From Verrucomicrobiales bacterium (GTDB lineage Bacteria > Verrucomicrobiota > Verrucomicrobiia > Verrucomicrobiales > DEV007): a stretch of 64,000 nt of DNA. The translations under genes were made by a program, and so were the position numbers. Each line of letters opens with the position of its first letter. The stretch's first letter is position 1. Location of the stretch: the NCBI GenBank assembly GCA_016795385.1, contig JAEUHI010000085.1, positions 62,001 to 126,000 on the forward strand, in the 5' to 3' direction. Below, in pieces: positions 8,887-17,593 of the stretch. Below the pieces are notes generated by a model. That model saw only the letters and a list, made by a program, of their open reading frames with translations, did no database searches and had not been told where the DNA came from.

Positions 8887-9702
8887 CTATTTCCCGAAGA
8901 GTTTCATCAGCCCCTTCTTCTCGCGTTTCCCCGCGGGAAAAACCTCCGCGAGAGCTTGGACGAGAGCATGTCCGATCAGGTCCTGATACTCGGGCATTTG
9001 CACCATCATCTCCTCCTCGCGATGGATGATCACACCACACTCCAGCAGAATCGCGGGCAAGGACGCGGATTTCAGGACGACAAGATCAGAGAATTCGTAA
9101 ACGCCCGTCGTTTCGTCGAGCAAGGGGCGGTTCTCACCCTGGATGGGCTCGGCATGATGCAGCGTCGGTCTAAGCCCGGATCCATAAAGTGCTGCTCCCA
9201 CCTTCAAAGCAAGCTCACGACTGATCCCGGCCTTCGCGTTCTTGGACGAGGTGAAAACGCTGTAGCCCCGGAAGTTGTCGGCATAGTCCCGTTCGACGCC
9301 CCCGTGGGTCCACTTGCGGAGATACTTGTCGTTGACCGAATCGTGATGGATCGAAATGAACACATCCGCCTTCTCGCGCGCCGCGATTTCGGGACGTTCG
9401 GCGAGGGAGGAAACCAATCCATCGGCATTGACCACGATGACCGTCGCCCCCGCCTTTTCGAGAACACCGGCGATGACGCGGGTGGTCGCCAGATTGAAAG
9501 ACAATTCCGGCACGCCCCGGGCGCTCATCGCACCTGGTTTCAAGCGGTAATGTCCGACATCCAGAGCGACGCGCAGACCCGCGAGAGGCTGTCCGGTAAA
9601 TTCCGGCTTTTTCCACTTGGCGGGATCGGTTCCCTCCTCCCCGGTCGCAAAGAGGGGAGAGATACAGAGCAGGAGGGCAAGAACGGCACGACGAATCGAC
9701 AT
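8887..9702 (-). CDS. N-acetylmuramoyl-L-alanine amidase (Amidase_3)
   Basis: This is a zinc amidase that cuts the bond between MurNAc and the stem peptide. ATG 9702 gives 271 residues with a signal peptide (MSIRRAVLALLLCISPLFAT). The longer frame to 9840 would overlap the divergent tldD start and lacks a signal, so it is rejected. The expected ligands are visible: His51 in LDVGH, Glu66 in ELSFNL and His119 in SIHHDS, plus a late Glu in LLECGVI. Single-domain, with no SPOR or AMIN domain. It converges with the RAYT gene, six bases from its stop. Confidence 0.88.
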   Translation of the reverse strand: MSIRRAVLALLLCISPLFATGEEGTDPAKWKKPEFTGQPLAGLRVALDVGHYRLKPGAMSARGVPELSFNLATTRVIAGVLEKAGATVIVVNADGLVSSLAERPEIAAREKADVFISIHHDSVNDKYLRKWTHGGVERDYADNFRGYSVFTSSKNAKAGISRELALKVGAALYGSGLRPTLHHAEPIQGENRPLLDETTGVYEFSDLVVLKSASLPAILLECGVIIHREEEMMVQMPEYQDLIGHALVQALAEVFPAGKREKKGLMKLFGK

Positions 9703-9834
9703 GCCACAAAGTTCGCCCCGACCCCGACATCGGGCAAGGACGGAGCACCGCCGAATTCCCGCCCTGCGGGCGAAATCGGTCGTATGACAAAAGGACTTCT
9801 TCCCTTCGCTCCGGCTTCTGATACCCTCCCCGCC

Positions 9835-11475
9835 ATGCATCGACGCGATTGGCTCAAGGGCACCTCCGCCGCCGGCCTGGCCCTCCTCACCTCACGCTGG
9901 TCCACGACGGCCCGCGCCGCCGAGGCGCTTTCCGCGCAGTTCCCCGGACTGGCCGAGCGGGTCCTCGCCAAAGCCACCGAACTCGGCGCCTCCTTCGCCG
10001 ACCTGCACCTCATGCAGACGGATTCGGAGTCGCTCTACGTCCGGGAAGAAATGGTGCAGGGGGTGAACGCCGGATCCTCTTTGGGTGGTTCTGTCAGGGT
10101 CCTCGTCGACGGAGCATGGGGATTTGCGGCGAGCGGCGAAATCACCGAGACCCGTCTCCTCGCCCTCGTCGAATCAGCCGTGGCCATTGCCCGAGGACAA
10201 GGCGGATGGCGCGCCCGACCCGTCGAGATCGAGACCCTGCCCGCGTTTACCGGCGTGTGGGAAATGCCGGTCAAGACCGATCCCTTCACCATCGCCCTGG
10301 AAGAAAAGATCGATCGCCTCCTCGGCATCAATCGCGCTGCCCTCGGAAAAGGCGCGAGCTATTGCAGTTCCCAGGTCGCGGCGGTGCGCGAGCGCAAATG
10401 GCTCGCGAATACTTTCGGAACGCGGGTGGAACAGTCCCGCATCCGTATCCACCCTTCGTTCGGCGTCACCGTGGTCGATCCGAAGAAGGGCGGGTTCGCG
10501 ACCCGATCGAGTCTGCGCCCGCCCCGTGCGGCGGGTTGGGAGCATCTCTCCGAGTGGGACGCCGCCGCCGAGTCCGCCCTCGCCGTGGAACAGGCGAAAG
10601 AAAAATTGGCCGCTCCCTCGGTGACGCCAGGGAAATACGATCTCGTCATCGCTCCGAGCAATCTCTGGCTAACCATCCACGAAACCGTGGGACACCCCAC
10701 CGAACTTGATCGCGCCCTCGGCTACGAGGCGAACTTCGCCGGCACCTCCTTCTGCACGCCCGACAAACTCGATTCGCTCCAGTATGGCAGCGGCATCGTG
10801 AATCTCTTCGCCGACCGCAGCTCCGAGGGCGGACTCTCCACCGTGAAGTGGGACGACGACGGGGTGCAGACCGGGGGCAAGGAATTCCCCATCGTGAAGG
10901 ACGGCGTCTTCCGCAATTTCCAGATGGCCCTTGGCCAGGCCGCCCTCATCGGCCGGGAAGGAGGCTCGAACGGGTGCGCCTACGCCGACAGCTTCGACGC
11001 CTTCCCCATCCAGCGCATGCCGAACATCTCACTCCAGCCCGGCCCTGACAATACCGCCAACTCCGAAAGCCTCATCGCCGATGTCGAGGACGGCATCTAC
11101 ATCGAGGGCAACGGGAGCTGGAGCATCGACCAGCAGCGTTACAATTTCCAATTCACCGGCCAGGTCTTCCACCGCATCCGCGACGGCAAGCTCGACGGCA
11201 TGCTCCGCGACGTCGCCTACCAGGGCAATTCGGTCGATTTCTGGAAGGCCTGCGATGGTCTCGGCGGCGCAGCCACCTACGAGCTCGGCGGTGCCATGAA
11301 TTGCGGCAAAGGCCAACCCCAGCAGGTCGCGCCCGTTTCACACGGAGCCGTCCCGGCGCGCTTCCGTCAAATCAACGTGCTGAACACGGCCGATGAGTCG
11401 GGCAAAAAAACGGCGGCGCTGGGGCGCCCCACCCACACGTGTGATTGCAGCGGAGGAGGACGGGCATGGGCATGA
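9835..11475 (+). CDS. TldD-like metalloprotease with Tat signal
   Basis: This is the catalytic half of a TldD/PmbA-type heterodimeric zinc protease that degrades unfolded peptides. ATG 9835 gives 546 residues. The N-terminus HRRDWLKGT followed by a hydrophobic, Ala-rich stretch to TARAAE is a good twin-arginine export signal; the E. coli homologue is cytosolic. The HExxxH motif is HETVGH at residues 282-287, followed by the usual glutamate-containing segment. The stop TGA (11473-11475) overlaps the next gene, so translation is probably coupled. The longer open frame upstream of 9835 runs over the divergent amidase gene and is not coding. Confidence 0.88.
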   Translation: MHRRDWLKGTSAAGLALLTSRWSTTARAAEALSAQFPGLAERVLAKATELGASFADLHLMQTDSESLYVREEMVQGVNAGSSLGGSVRVLVDGAWGFAASGEITETRLLALVESAVAIARGQGGWRARPVEIETLPAFTGVWEMPVKTDPFTIALEEKIDRLLGINRAALGKGASYCSSQVAAVRERKWLANTFGTRVEQSRIRIHPSFGVTVVDPKKGGFATRSSLRPPRAAGWEHLSEWDAAAESALAVEQAKEKLAAPSVTPGKYDLVIAPSNLWLTIHETVGHPTELDRALGYEANFAGTSFCTPDKLDSLQYGSGIVNLFADRSSEGGLSTVKWDDDGVQTGGKEFPIVKDGVFRNFQMALGQAALIGREGGSNGCAYADSFDAFPIQRMPNISLQPGPDNTANSESLIADVEDGIYIEGNGSWSIDQQRYNFQFTGQVFHRIRDGKLDGMLRDVAYQGNSVDFWKACDGLGGAATYELGGAMNCGKGQPQQVAPVSHGAVPARFRQINVLNTADESGKKTAALGRPTHTCDCSGGGRAWA

Positions 11476-12800
11476 ATCGATCGGAATTGGAGGCGCTCAG
11501 CGCCAAAATCCTCGGACTCGTCACCGCCGAGCACGCCGAGCTGTATCTCAGCGACAACGAGGATCTCATCCTCCGTTCGGCGAACAACGATCTCACCACG
11601 AACGGCCTCGTCAGCCGCGTCACCCTGCATCTGTCCGTTGGCTACGGGAAACGCTCGGCGTCGATCTCGCTCTCACAGACCGATGAGACCTCGCTCCGCG
11701 ACGCCGTGAAAAAGGTCGAGACGATGGCGAAGCTCGCCCCCGAGGATCCCGAGTCCCTGCCGCCCGTGGGCCCCTCGACCTACGCAGAGCCACTCACGTG
11801 GTCCGACGCCACCGCGGCGCTGACTCCGGGTGAAGCGCTCGCGCGGCTGCGCCCCATCATCGAAGCAGCCCGGACCGCCAAGGTCGACAGCGCCGGCTAT
11901 TTCTCCCGCACCGCCGGCACCTCCGTCTATGCGAACAATCGCGGCGTTTTCATCGCCCAACGTTCTTCTCACCTTGGATTTTCCATGACCGCCCGCACCG
12001 CCGGGGGACGAGGCTCGGGCTGGGCGAGCACCCGCGTGAAAGACCTCGCCGATCTCGATCTCGGAACCGTCGGAGAGCGGGCCATCCAAAAAGCGCTCGA
12101 CTCCCGCAACGCGGCCGCGCGCCCCGCAGGGCGCACCACCGTCGTCCTCGAAGCGGCCGCGGCACGCGACCTCATCGGCCTACTCGCCTGGGGGCTCGAT
12201 CGCCGCGACTTTGATGAAGGGCGCAGTTTCCTCAACAGTCTCGTCGGAGAGGGCGAGGATCCCTTGGGCAAGGCTCTCTTTGGTGACAAAGCGACCGTCA
12301 TCACCGATCCTCTCGATCCCCTCGCCCCGTGCGAAACCCACGAGAGCGGTTTGCCCGTTACCCGCACCACCTGGATCGAGAATGGCGTGCTCAAGGCGTT
12401 GCCGGTCGGACGCTTCTGGGCGCAAAAACAGGGCATCGCCCCCCAGCCCGGTCCGGCGAATCTCCTCATGCCCGGCGAGGGAAAATCTCTCGACGAGCTC
12501 ATCAGCGGCGTCGAGGACGGAGTGCTCGTGACGCGCCTCTGGTATCTGCGCATGGTCCAGCCGCAGAGCCTGCTTTACACCGGGCTCACCCGCGATGGCA
12601 CCTTCGCGATCCAGGACGGAAAAATCGCCGGCCCCGTGAACAATTTCCGCTTCAACGAGACCCCGGTGAACGTGCTGAAAAACCTCGTTGCGAGCGGCGC
12701 ACCCGAGCACGTCCTCGGGAGCGAGAGCGACATGCCTATGCTCGTGCCCGCCCTCGTCGTGAAGGATTTCAATCTCTCGTCCGTCTCCGACGCGAGTTGA
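11466..12800 (+). CDS. PmbA/TldE-like partner of TldD
   Basis: This is the non-catalytic partner subunit of the TldD/TldE protease; no HExxxH motif is present, as expected. A strong purine run (GGAGGAGGA, 11452-11460) precedes it. ATG 11466 lies six bases after that run and is chosen. ATG 11472 forms a perfect ATGA overlap with the tldD stop and is the alternative (442 residues). The PmbA hallmarks are the C-terminal LLMPGEGKSLDELISGVEDG and the final block IAGPVNNFRFNE. No signal peptide is visible, in contrast to its Tat-tagged partner. Confidence 0.88.
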   Translation: MGMNRSELEALSAKILGLVTAEHAELYLSDNEDLILRSANNDLTTNGLVSRVTLHLSVGYGKRSASISLSQTDETSLRDAVKKVETMAKLAPEDPESLPPVGPSTYAEPLTWSDATAALTPGEALARLRPIIEAARTAKVDSAGYFSRTAGTSVYANNRGVFIAQRSSHLGFSMTARTAGGRGSGWASTRVKDLADLDLGTVGERAIQKALDSRNAAARPAGRTTVVLEAAAARDLIGLLAWGLDRRDFDEGRSFLNSLVGEGEDPLGKALFGDKATVITDPLDPLAPCETHESGLPVTRTTWIENGVLKALPVGRFWAQKQGIAPQPGPANLLMPGEGKSLDELISGVEDGVLVTRLWYLRMVQPQSLLYTGLTRDGTFAIQDGKIAGPVNNFRFNETPVNVLKNLVASGAPEHVLGSESDMPMLVPALVVKDFNLSSVSDAS

Positions 12801-12842
12801 GCCTTCACTTGCAAAGGCCGCGGCTTTCGTTCCATTAACGAC

Positions 12843-13175
12843 ATGCCCCGGGAATCCAGCAGTGAAAAAATCCGTCGCCGTCGCGAAGCGATGGCGGAAA
12901 ACGATCGCCAAAACCGCCGTTGGTTTCTTCTCATCGTCGCAGGCATCATCCTCGCCGTGATCGTCCTGCTCGCGAAGCGCTGGATCGAATCCGGTCCCGT
13001 CGACCTGAATCGAGCCTCCGTCGAAAAACTCGAAACCCTCCCCGGCATCGGCCCCGAGACGGCCAAGGCCATCGTCAAGGGCCGCCCCTACCAAACGATC
13101 GAGGACCTCGGCCGCGTCAAGGGCATCGGCCCGGCCACGATCGAAAAGGTCCGCGAACGGGTCAAGGTCGAGTGA
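12843..13175 (+). CDS. Membrane-anchored helix-hairpin-helix protein (ComEA-like)
   Basis: This small protein of 110 residues has a basic N-terminus, a single transmembrane helix at ~27-44 (WFLLIVAGIILAVIVLLA) and a C-terminal DNA-binding pair of helix-hairpin-helix motifs: DLNRASVEKLETLPGIGPE and DLGRVKGIGPATIEKVRE. ComEA-type proteins bind incoming DNA during natural transformation, and this layout fits an anchored DNA receptor. No other competence genes are near. A possible promoter (TTGCAA, 18-base spacer, CATTAA) sits just before the start. Other HhH proteins of unrelated function are possible. Confidence 0.8.
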   Translation: MPRESSSEKIRRRREAMAENDRQNRRWFLLIVAGIILAVIVLLAKRWIESGPVDLNRASVEKLETLPGIGPETAKAIVKGRPYQTIEDLGRVKGIGPATIEKVRERVKVE

Positions 13176-13184
13176 CCTTCCTCC

Positions 13185-14159
13185 TCACTCCACCCGCAGG
13201 CTCCAGAGCTTGTGACCTGCGGTGATGAAAAGCGTCTTTCCATCGGTGCCTCCAAAGGTGCAGTTCGTGATCATGTCTTCCGGCACCGGCAAGGTCCGCA
13301 CCAGCTCACCGGATGCGGGATCGATCACGTAGACCGCGGCCGGATATTTTTCGGCCGTTTCCACCGGCAGATTGGGAAAAAGCAGGCCCGCGGTGACGTA
13401 GAGATTGCCATCGGGGCCCCAGCACATCCCGTCGGGACCGCGCTCCGTGCCCCAGTCAAAGAGCAGTTTCCGGCTTTCCGGCTCGACCGTGCCATCCGCG
13501 CGGAAATCAAAACGCCAGAGCTTGCGATTCCCGCCGACACCATGGTTCGGCCCGCTGTTGACGTTGTCGGCCACATACAGGTGTTTCCCATCGGGAGAAA
13601 TGACGATGCCGTTCGGCCGCTCCACCTCGTGGGTGATGATCCGCGTGACCTTTCCATCGGGAGCGATGCGGTAGACCCCTTCGACCGGCTTGCCCGCGCC
13701 ATCGAGGATCTGCATCCCCTCCCACGGCCCATAGCGAGGATCGGTAAAATAGACCGATCCATCCGCGGCCAGCGCGAGATCGTTCGGCCCGTTGAAGGCC
13801 TTCCCCTCGAAGTTCGCGACGAGCACCGTGATCGTCCCATCGAGCTCCGTCCGCGTCACCCGCTTGTCGCCGCCCTCACACGCATACAATCTTCCCTCCG
13901 CGTCGAAAACGAGTCCGTTCGCCTTGCCCGAAGGTTGGCGGTAGACCTGGAACGTACCGTCCTTCATCCGGCGCATGATGCGGTTGTTCTCGATGTCAGT
14001 GAAAAAGACGCTCTCGCTGGCCGCATGCCAGGCGGGCCCCTCGGTGAAGGCGACGCGGCCTTCGATTTTCAAATCCGTCGGCCAAGCCGTCTGCGCCGCG
14101 ACAGGAGAGAACGGGACGAGGAGAGACGCGGCGACGAGGAGAAGGAGATACCATTTCAT
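13185..14159 (-). CDS. Secreted SMP-30/gluconolactonase-like beta-propeller
   Basis: ATG 14159 gives 324 residues with a signal peptide ending at VAAQ; the frame to 14225 lacks one and is rejected. Blocks such as EGPAWHAASESVFFTDIENNRI, NGPNDLALAADGSVYFTDPRYG and ERPNGIVISPDGKHLYVADN are the repeated blades of the SMP-30/LRE six-bladed propeller, with the metal-binding Glu, Asn and Asp of that family. The probable activity is hydrolysis of a sugar lactone in the periplasm. It converges with the HhH gene, whose stop is nine bases away. Confidence 0.86.
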   Translation of the reverse strand: MKWYLLLLVAASLLVPFSPVAAQTAWPTDLKIEGRVAFTEGPAWHAASESVFFTDIENNRIMRRMKDGTFQVYRQPSGKANGLVFDAEGRLYACEGGDKRVTRTELDGTITVLVANFEGKAFNGPNDLALAADGSVYFTDPRYGPWEGMQILDGAGKPVEGVYRIAPDGKVTRIITHEVERPNGIVISPDGKHLYVADNVNSGPNHGVGGNRKLWRFDFRADGTVEPESRKLLFDWGTERGPDGMCWGPDGNLYVTAGLLFPNLPVETAEKYPAAVYVIDPASGELVRTLPVPEDMITNCTFGGTDGKTLFITAGHKLWSLRVE

Positions 14160-14288
14160 ATCGGTAGCTTTTTCCAGAATTCCCGAGCTTTGGCAAGTGC
14201 GCCGATCCGTCCCGGCCAAGATCATTTCCTTTCCTTGCCAGCGGAGCGGTTTTTACGCACACTCCCGACGTCGATTGCATCCAAACTC

Positions 14289-14738
14289 ATGAAGATCCTC
14301 GTCTCCGGAATCCTTTTCGCCGTCCTCACCTGTCTCGGTCCCCTCCTTCACGCCGACGAGGCCGCCGTCCGCGCCGCTGATGATGCCCGCATCGCCGCGA
14401 TGCGCCAGCCTGACAAAAGCGCCCTCGAGGCGGCCTTCTCCGATGAGCTTCGTTACTCCCACTCCAACGGTATCGTCGATACGAAAGCCTCCTTCATCGA
14501 CGTCCTGGTCTCCGGCAAAACGAAGTATCTCGGATACGATCATGTCGAGCGCGAGTTCACCTTCCCCGCTCCTGGCATCGCCTTGATGAGCGGCAAAGCC
14601 CGCATCCAGGCGGAATCCGCCAAGGGGAAAATGGACAGCGTCCTCGCCTACCTCGCCGTGTGGAAGGAGGAGGGCGGCCAATGGAAATTCCTCGCCTGGC
14701 AATCCTGCCGCCTCCCCGCCGAGGAGACCAAACCCTGA
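14289..14738 (+). CDS. Secreted SnoaL/DUF4440-like protein (NTF2 fold)
   Basis: ATG 14289 gives 149 residues: a signal peptide (ILVSGILFAVLTCLGPLLHA) followed by an NTF2-like domain. The pattern AAFSDELRYSHSNGIVDTKASFIDVLVSGKTKY and the later ALMSGKARI and WKFLAWQSCRL are typical of DUF4440 nuclear-transport-factor-2-fold proteins, a small-molecule-binding fold. No specific function can be given. The upstream extension of the frame to 13212 is antisense to the lactonase gene and is not coding. A methyltransferase follows 42 bases downstream. Confidence 0.8.
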   Translation: MKILVSGILFAVLTCLGPLLHADEAAVRAADDARIAAMRQPDKSALEAAFSDELRYSHSNGIVDTKASFIDVLVSGKTKYLGYDHVEREFTFPAPGIALMSGKARIQAESAKGKMDSVLAYLAVWKEEGGQWKFLAWQSCRLPAEETKP

Positions 14739-14780
14739 TGGGCCATCGACCCGACCCTCTTCAGTCCCGCTTCTTTCCCG

Positions 14781-15479
14781 ATGAGCCGCACCGACGACCA
14801 CACCACCCTCTTCCGCACCGCGTGGTCGATCTACGATGCCATTGCCGCGGAGAACTACATGTTCCACCGCGAGATCTACGCCCTCGTCATCGGACGTCTC
14901 CACGACCGGGCCGCGGCGGGATCCTACACCCTGCTCGATCTGGGTTGCGGCAATGCCCGCTTCCTCGCCCCCTCCCTACGCTCCGCCCCGCCGGATCGCT
15001 ATACCGGCGTCGACCTTTCGCCAACCGCCCTCGCCGAAGCGCGCGATTACCTCGAGGGCATCGACGGTGTCTCACTGCACGAGGATGACATGGTGCGGTT
15101 TGTGTCTTTGTCAGGCGAACGTCCCGACGTGATCTTCACCGGTTATGCCGTGCATCACCTTGCCTCTCCCGTGAAAGCGAAGCTCTTCGAGTCCTGCGCC
15201 GCCGCCCTCGCGCCGGGTGGCGAACTGCTGATGGTCGATGTCGCCCGCGAGGAGGGGCAGGACCGCGACACCTACATCCGCGCCTACCTCGACCTGATGC
15301 GCAACGAATGGACCGCCGTGCCCGCGGCCATGATCGAGGAAGCCTGCGATCACGTCGCCGCCCACGACCATCCCGAGACCGTTTCCGATTTGTTCGCCAT
15401 GGCGAAAGCCGCGGGCTTTTCCCGGACCGAACTGCTCGACCGGTACGGTCCACACCATCTTTTCTGTTTTTCGATCTGA
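14781..15479 (+). CDS. Class I SAM-dependent methyltransferase
   Basis: This 232-residue cytosolic protein has the Rossmann motif I LLDLGCGNARF at residues 51-61, the acidic motif II in YTGVDLSPTAL, and GGELLMVDVAREE as the later strand. The N-terminal YDAIAAENYMFHREIY resembles small-molecule methyltransferases of the Methyltransf_25 type. The substrate is unknown. The gene starts 42 bases after the SnoaL-like gene and is followed 18 bases later by the DUF1080 gene, so these three probably form one transcript. Confidence 0.87.
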   Translation: MSRTDDHTTLFRTAWSIYDAIAAENYMFHREIYALVIGRLHDRAAAGSYTLLDLGCGNARFLAPSLRSAPPDRYTGVDLSPTALAEARDYLEGIDGVSLHEDDMVRFVSLSGERPDVIFTGYAVHHLASPVKAKLFESCAAALAPGGELLMVDVAREEGQDRDTYIRAYLDLMRNEWTAVPAAMIEEACDHVAAHDHPETVSDLFAMAKAAGFSRTELLDRYGPHHLFCFSI

Positions 15480-15497
15480 CTCCCAACCCCATTCAAC

Positions 15498-16151
15498 ATG
15501 ACATCCCGCCTGATCGCTCTCACCCTTCTTCTTTTCATCACCCCGCTCGCCGCCGACGATCTCCGCCAACATCCCGCTCCGGACGCGGCCGGCTTCGAGG
15601 TTCTCTACGATGGGAAAGACCTCTCCAAACTGAAGACCGAAGGCAACTGGCAGATCCAGGCGGACGGCTCCCTGAAACTGACTCCTCGCGAGGGTGAGAA
15701 AGGCTGGACCCGCTACCACCACTACCTCTGGGTGCCGGGTGAATACGGTGATTTCTCGATCGATTTCGAATTCCAGTACACCGCCGGCGGCAATTCCGGA
15801 CTCTACTTCCGTTGTGCCGACGACATCGACCCGACCAAGTCCGGCTTCGAGGTGCAGATCCTCGATTCCCATGGGGTCACGAAGGAGCTCGGCCACCACG
15901 ACATGGGTGGCATCATCAAGACCCAGGGTGCCACCAAGAATGCCTCCAAACCGGCCGGCGAATGGAATCGCATGACCGTCTCGATGGCCGGCGACCGACT
16001 CGTCGTCGTCCTCAACGGCGAGTGCATCCAGGATTTCAACCTGCGCGAGAAGAAACCCGCCGACAAGGAATTGCCCGCCACCGGCAGGATCGCGATCCAG
16101 GATCACGGCCAGCCGTTCGCGGTGCGGCACATCCGGATCCGGAAGGGCTGA
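15498..16151 (+). CDS. Secreted DUF1080 (3-keto-disaccharide hydrolase-like) protein
   Basis: This protein has 217 residues: signal peptide (LIALTLLLFITPLAADDL), then one DUF1080 jelly-roll domain, recognised by GFEVLYDGKDLSKLKTEGNW, FEFQYTAGGNSGLYFRC and the end GRIAIQDHGQPFAVRHIRIR. Family members are very common in Verrucomicrobiota and Planctomycetota, and some hydrolyse 3-keto-glycosides. Here the context (methyltransferase upstream, dienelactone hydrolase downstream) does not define a pathway. The start ATG 15498 has no clear ribosome-binding site. Confidence 0.88.
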   Translation: MTSRLIALTLLLFITPLAADDLRQHPAPDAAGFEVLYDGKDLSKLKTEGNWQIQADGSLKLTPREGEKGWTRYHHYLWVPGEYGDFSIDFEFQYTAGGNSGLYFRCADDIDPTKSGFEVQILDSHGVTKELGHHDMGGIIKTQGATKNASKPAGEWNRMTVSMAGDRLVVVLNGECIQDFNLREKKPADKELPATGRIAIQDHGQPFAVRHIRIRKG

Positions 16152-16168
16152 CTTCGACGAGAATCGGC

Positions 16169-16197
16169 TTGCAGGGAGCGGCGGTCGGCGTTGATCT
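16169..16197 (+). promoter_or_regulatory. Sigma70-type promoter of the dienelactone hydrolase gene
   Basis: TTGCAG (16169-16174), a 17-base spacer and TGATCT (16192-16197) precede ATG 16206 by only eight bases, so transcription would begin at or almost at the start codon. The same geometry and the shared string TTGATCTTGTC recur before the caspase-like gene at 61971-61999. Confidence 0.5.
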
Positions 16198-16205
16198 TGT
16201 CGGTG

Positions 16206-16994
16206 ATGAAGCTGCCTCACCCCATCCTCGCCGCCTCCGCCCTCCTTTCCCTCTTTTCATCGCCGCTCACGGCTGCCGTCACCGGCAAAGCGATCGAGTA
16301 TCCTGTGGGCGAGGTCCTCTGCGAAGGCTGGCACGCCTACGACGACAGCCTCACCGGGAAGCGCCCCTCCATCCTCATCGTGCACCAATGGACGGGCCTT
16401 TCCGACAATGAGAAGATGCGCGCCGAGATGCTCGCGAAGCTCGGCTACAACGTCTTCGCCCTCGACATCTACGGCAAAGGGATCCGCCCCCAGCCGCCCG
16501 AGTCGGGCAAAGAGGCCGGCAAATACAAGGAAAACCGCGCCCTCTTCCGCAAGCGCCTCGAAGCGGGACTCCAGGTGCTGCGCGGCCTGCCGCAGACCGA
16601 TCCGGAGAAAATCGCGGCGATCGGTTATTGCTTTGGTGGCACCGGCGTGCTCGAACTCGCGCGGAGCGGAGCGAAAATCGACGGCATCGTCAGCTTCCAC
16701 GGAGGTCTCGGCACACCGACGCCCGACGACGCGAAGAACATTGCGTGCGAGGTCCTGGTGCTGCACGGAGCGGACGACCCCTACGTGCCCCCGGCGGAAG
16801 TCGAGGCTTTCCACCGCGAGATGAAAGCGGCCGAGGTGAAGTATGAGTTCGTCGCCTATCCCGGCGCGGTCCACGCCTTCACCCAGAAGACGGCCGGTGA
16901 CGATCCCTCGAAGGGCGCCGCCTACCAGGCCGAGGCCGACGCGAAATCCTGGGAGGCGATGAAGGCCTTCTTCGACCGGATTTTCGGAAATTGA
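16206..16994 (+). CDS. Secreted dienelactone hydrolase-family protein
   Basis: An alpha/beta hydrolase of the DLH family. ATG 16206 gives 262 residues with a signal peptide ending near LTAA. The nucleophile is Cys142 in IGYCFGG, the acid is the Asp pair at 190-191 in HGADDPYV, and the base is His223 in GAVHAFT, the family's Cys-Asp-His triad. Natural substrates of the exported branch are unknown. An upstream TTG at 16191 would extend it but would overlap the promoter described above. It is the last gene before the genomic island; the interrupted tRNA-Ala starts 72 bases after its stop. Confidence 0.88.
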   Translation: MKLPHPILAASALLSLFSSPLTAAVTGKAIEYPVGEVLCEGWHAYDDSLTGKRPSILIVHQWTGLSDNEKMRAEMLAKLGYNVFALDIYGKGIRPQPPESGKEAGKYKENRALFRKRLEAGLQVLRGLPQTDPEKIAAIGYCFGGTGVLELARSGAKIDGIVSFHGGLGTPTPDDAKNIACEVLVLHGADDPYVPPAEVEAFHREMKAAEVKYEFVAYPGAVHAFTQKTAGDDPSKGAAYQAEADAKSWEAMKAFFDRIFGN

Positions 16995-17066
16995 TCCTCG
17001 TCCGGAGGCCGTCTCTCCGCTTGCGGCCTCGCGGGTTTCCGTCTACTTTCCCGCCCGACCCGGAAA

Positions 17067-17108
17067 GGGGCATTAGCTCAGTTGGTAGAGCGTCTCGTTC
17101 GCAATGAG
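17067..17108 (+). repeat. attL: truncated 5' half of tRNA-Ala
   Basis: These 42 bases are identical to positions 1-42 of the tRNA-Ala at 43618. The match starts exactly at the first acceptor base and stops in the 3' strand of the anticodon stem; the bases on either side differ. The T arm and 3' acceptor strand are absent, so this copy cannot fold into a tRNA. It is the left junction of the island and probably still carries the chromosomal upstream sequence of the original gene. Confidence 0.92.
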
Positions 17109-17144
17109 GGGAAAAAGCCAGAATCCCCATACTTTCGTGGCAAA

Positions 17145-17218
17145 ATCGCCTGTTTTTGGGGTTTTAGTGGCGATTTTCGAAAGAATAATGGCGATCATTC
17201 TGGCGATTTAGTGGCGAT
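17145..17218 (+). promoter_or_regulatory. Repeated TGGCGAT sites inside the left island end
   Basis: TGGCGAT occurs at 17168-17174, 17189-17195, 17201-17207 and 17212-17218, two of them as TTTAGTGGCGAT, and ATCGCC in inverse orientation at 17145-17150. The same elements recur inside the right end. Their position next to attL and beside an integrase-excisionase pair suggests arm-type binding sites for Int or Xis. This is inferred from position and repetition only. Confidence 0.6.
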
Positions 17219-17280
17219 CTCTTCCGCGCCGACCGACCGGGAAACTTTCAAATGCGTCCGCTCGTTCATCGGTCTTCGGT

Positions 17281-17547
17281 TCATCGAACGCTGCCCTCCG
17301 CCTCCGCCACAATTGCCGCGAGGCCCACCTCAAGCGCTAGACCAATCCGCACCATCGTGTCGAAACTTGGGGAGGTCCGGCCCTCCTCGATCCGGCGAAT
17401 CCCCCGCTCGTCCAATCCGGACTCCTGAGAGAGCCGATAGACGCTCCAACCTTTTTCTTCCCTCGCACGCTTAAACGCCGCACCCAAAGCAAGGGCAACG
17501 GCTTTGAGCTGATCACTGGAGGGATGACACGCTTCGTCCACCCTCAA
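17281..17547 (-). CDS. Small XRE-family helix-turn-helix regulator
   Basis: This 88-residue protein is almost entirely one HTH_3 domain: LGAAFKRAREEKGWSVYRLSQESGLDERGIRRIEEGRTSPSFDTMVRIGLAL, with the classic recognition-helix pattern. The frame opens with TTG 17547; a GTG at 17541 is also possible, and neither has a clear ribosome-binding site. It is the first gene inside the left end and is divergent from the secreted protein at 17594, only 46 bases away. It may repress that gene or element genes in general. Confidence 0.75.
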   Translation of the reverse strand: MRVDEACHPSSDQLKAVALALGAAFKRAREEKGWSVYRLSQESGLDERGIRRIEEGRTSPSFDTMVRIGLALEVGLAAIVAEAEGSVR

Positions 17548-17593
17548 CTTCTAGGAGAGTTGACCAAAAACGCTTACCGGATAATAATCCGGT

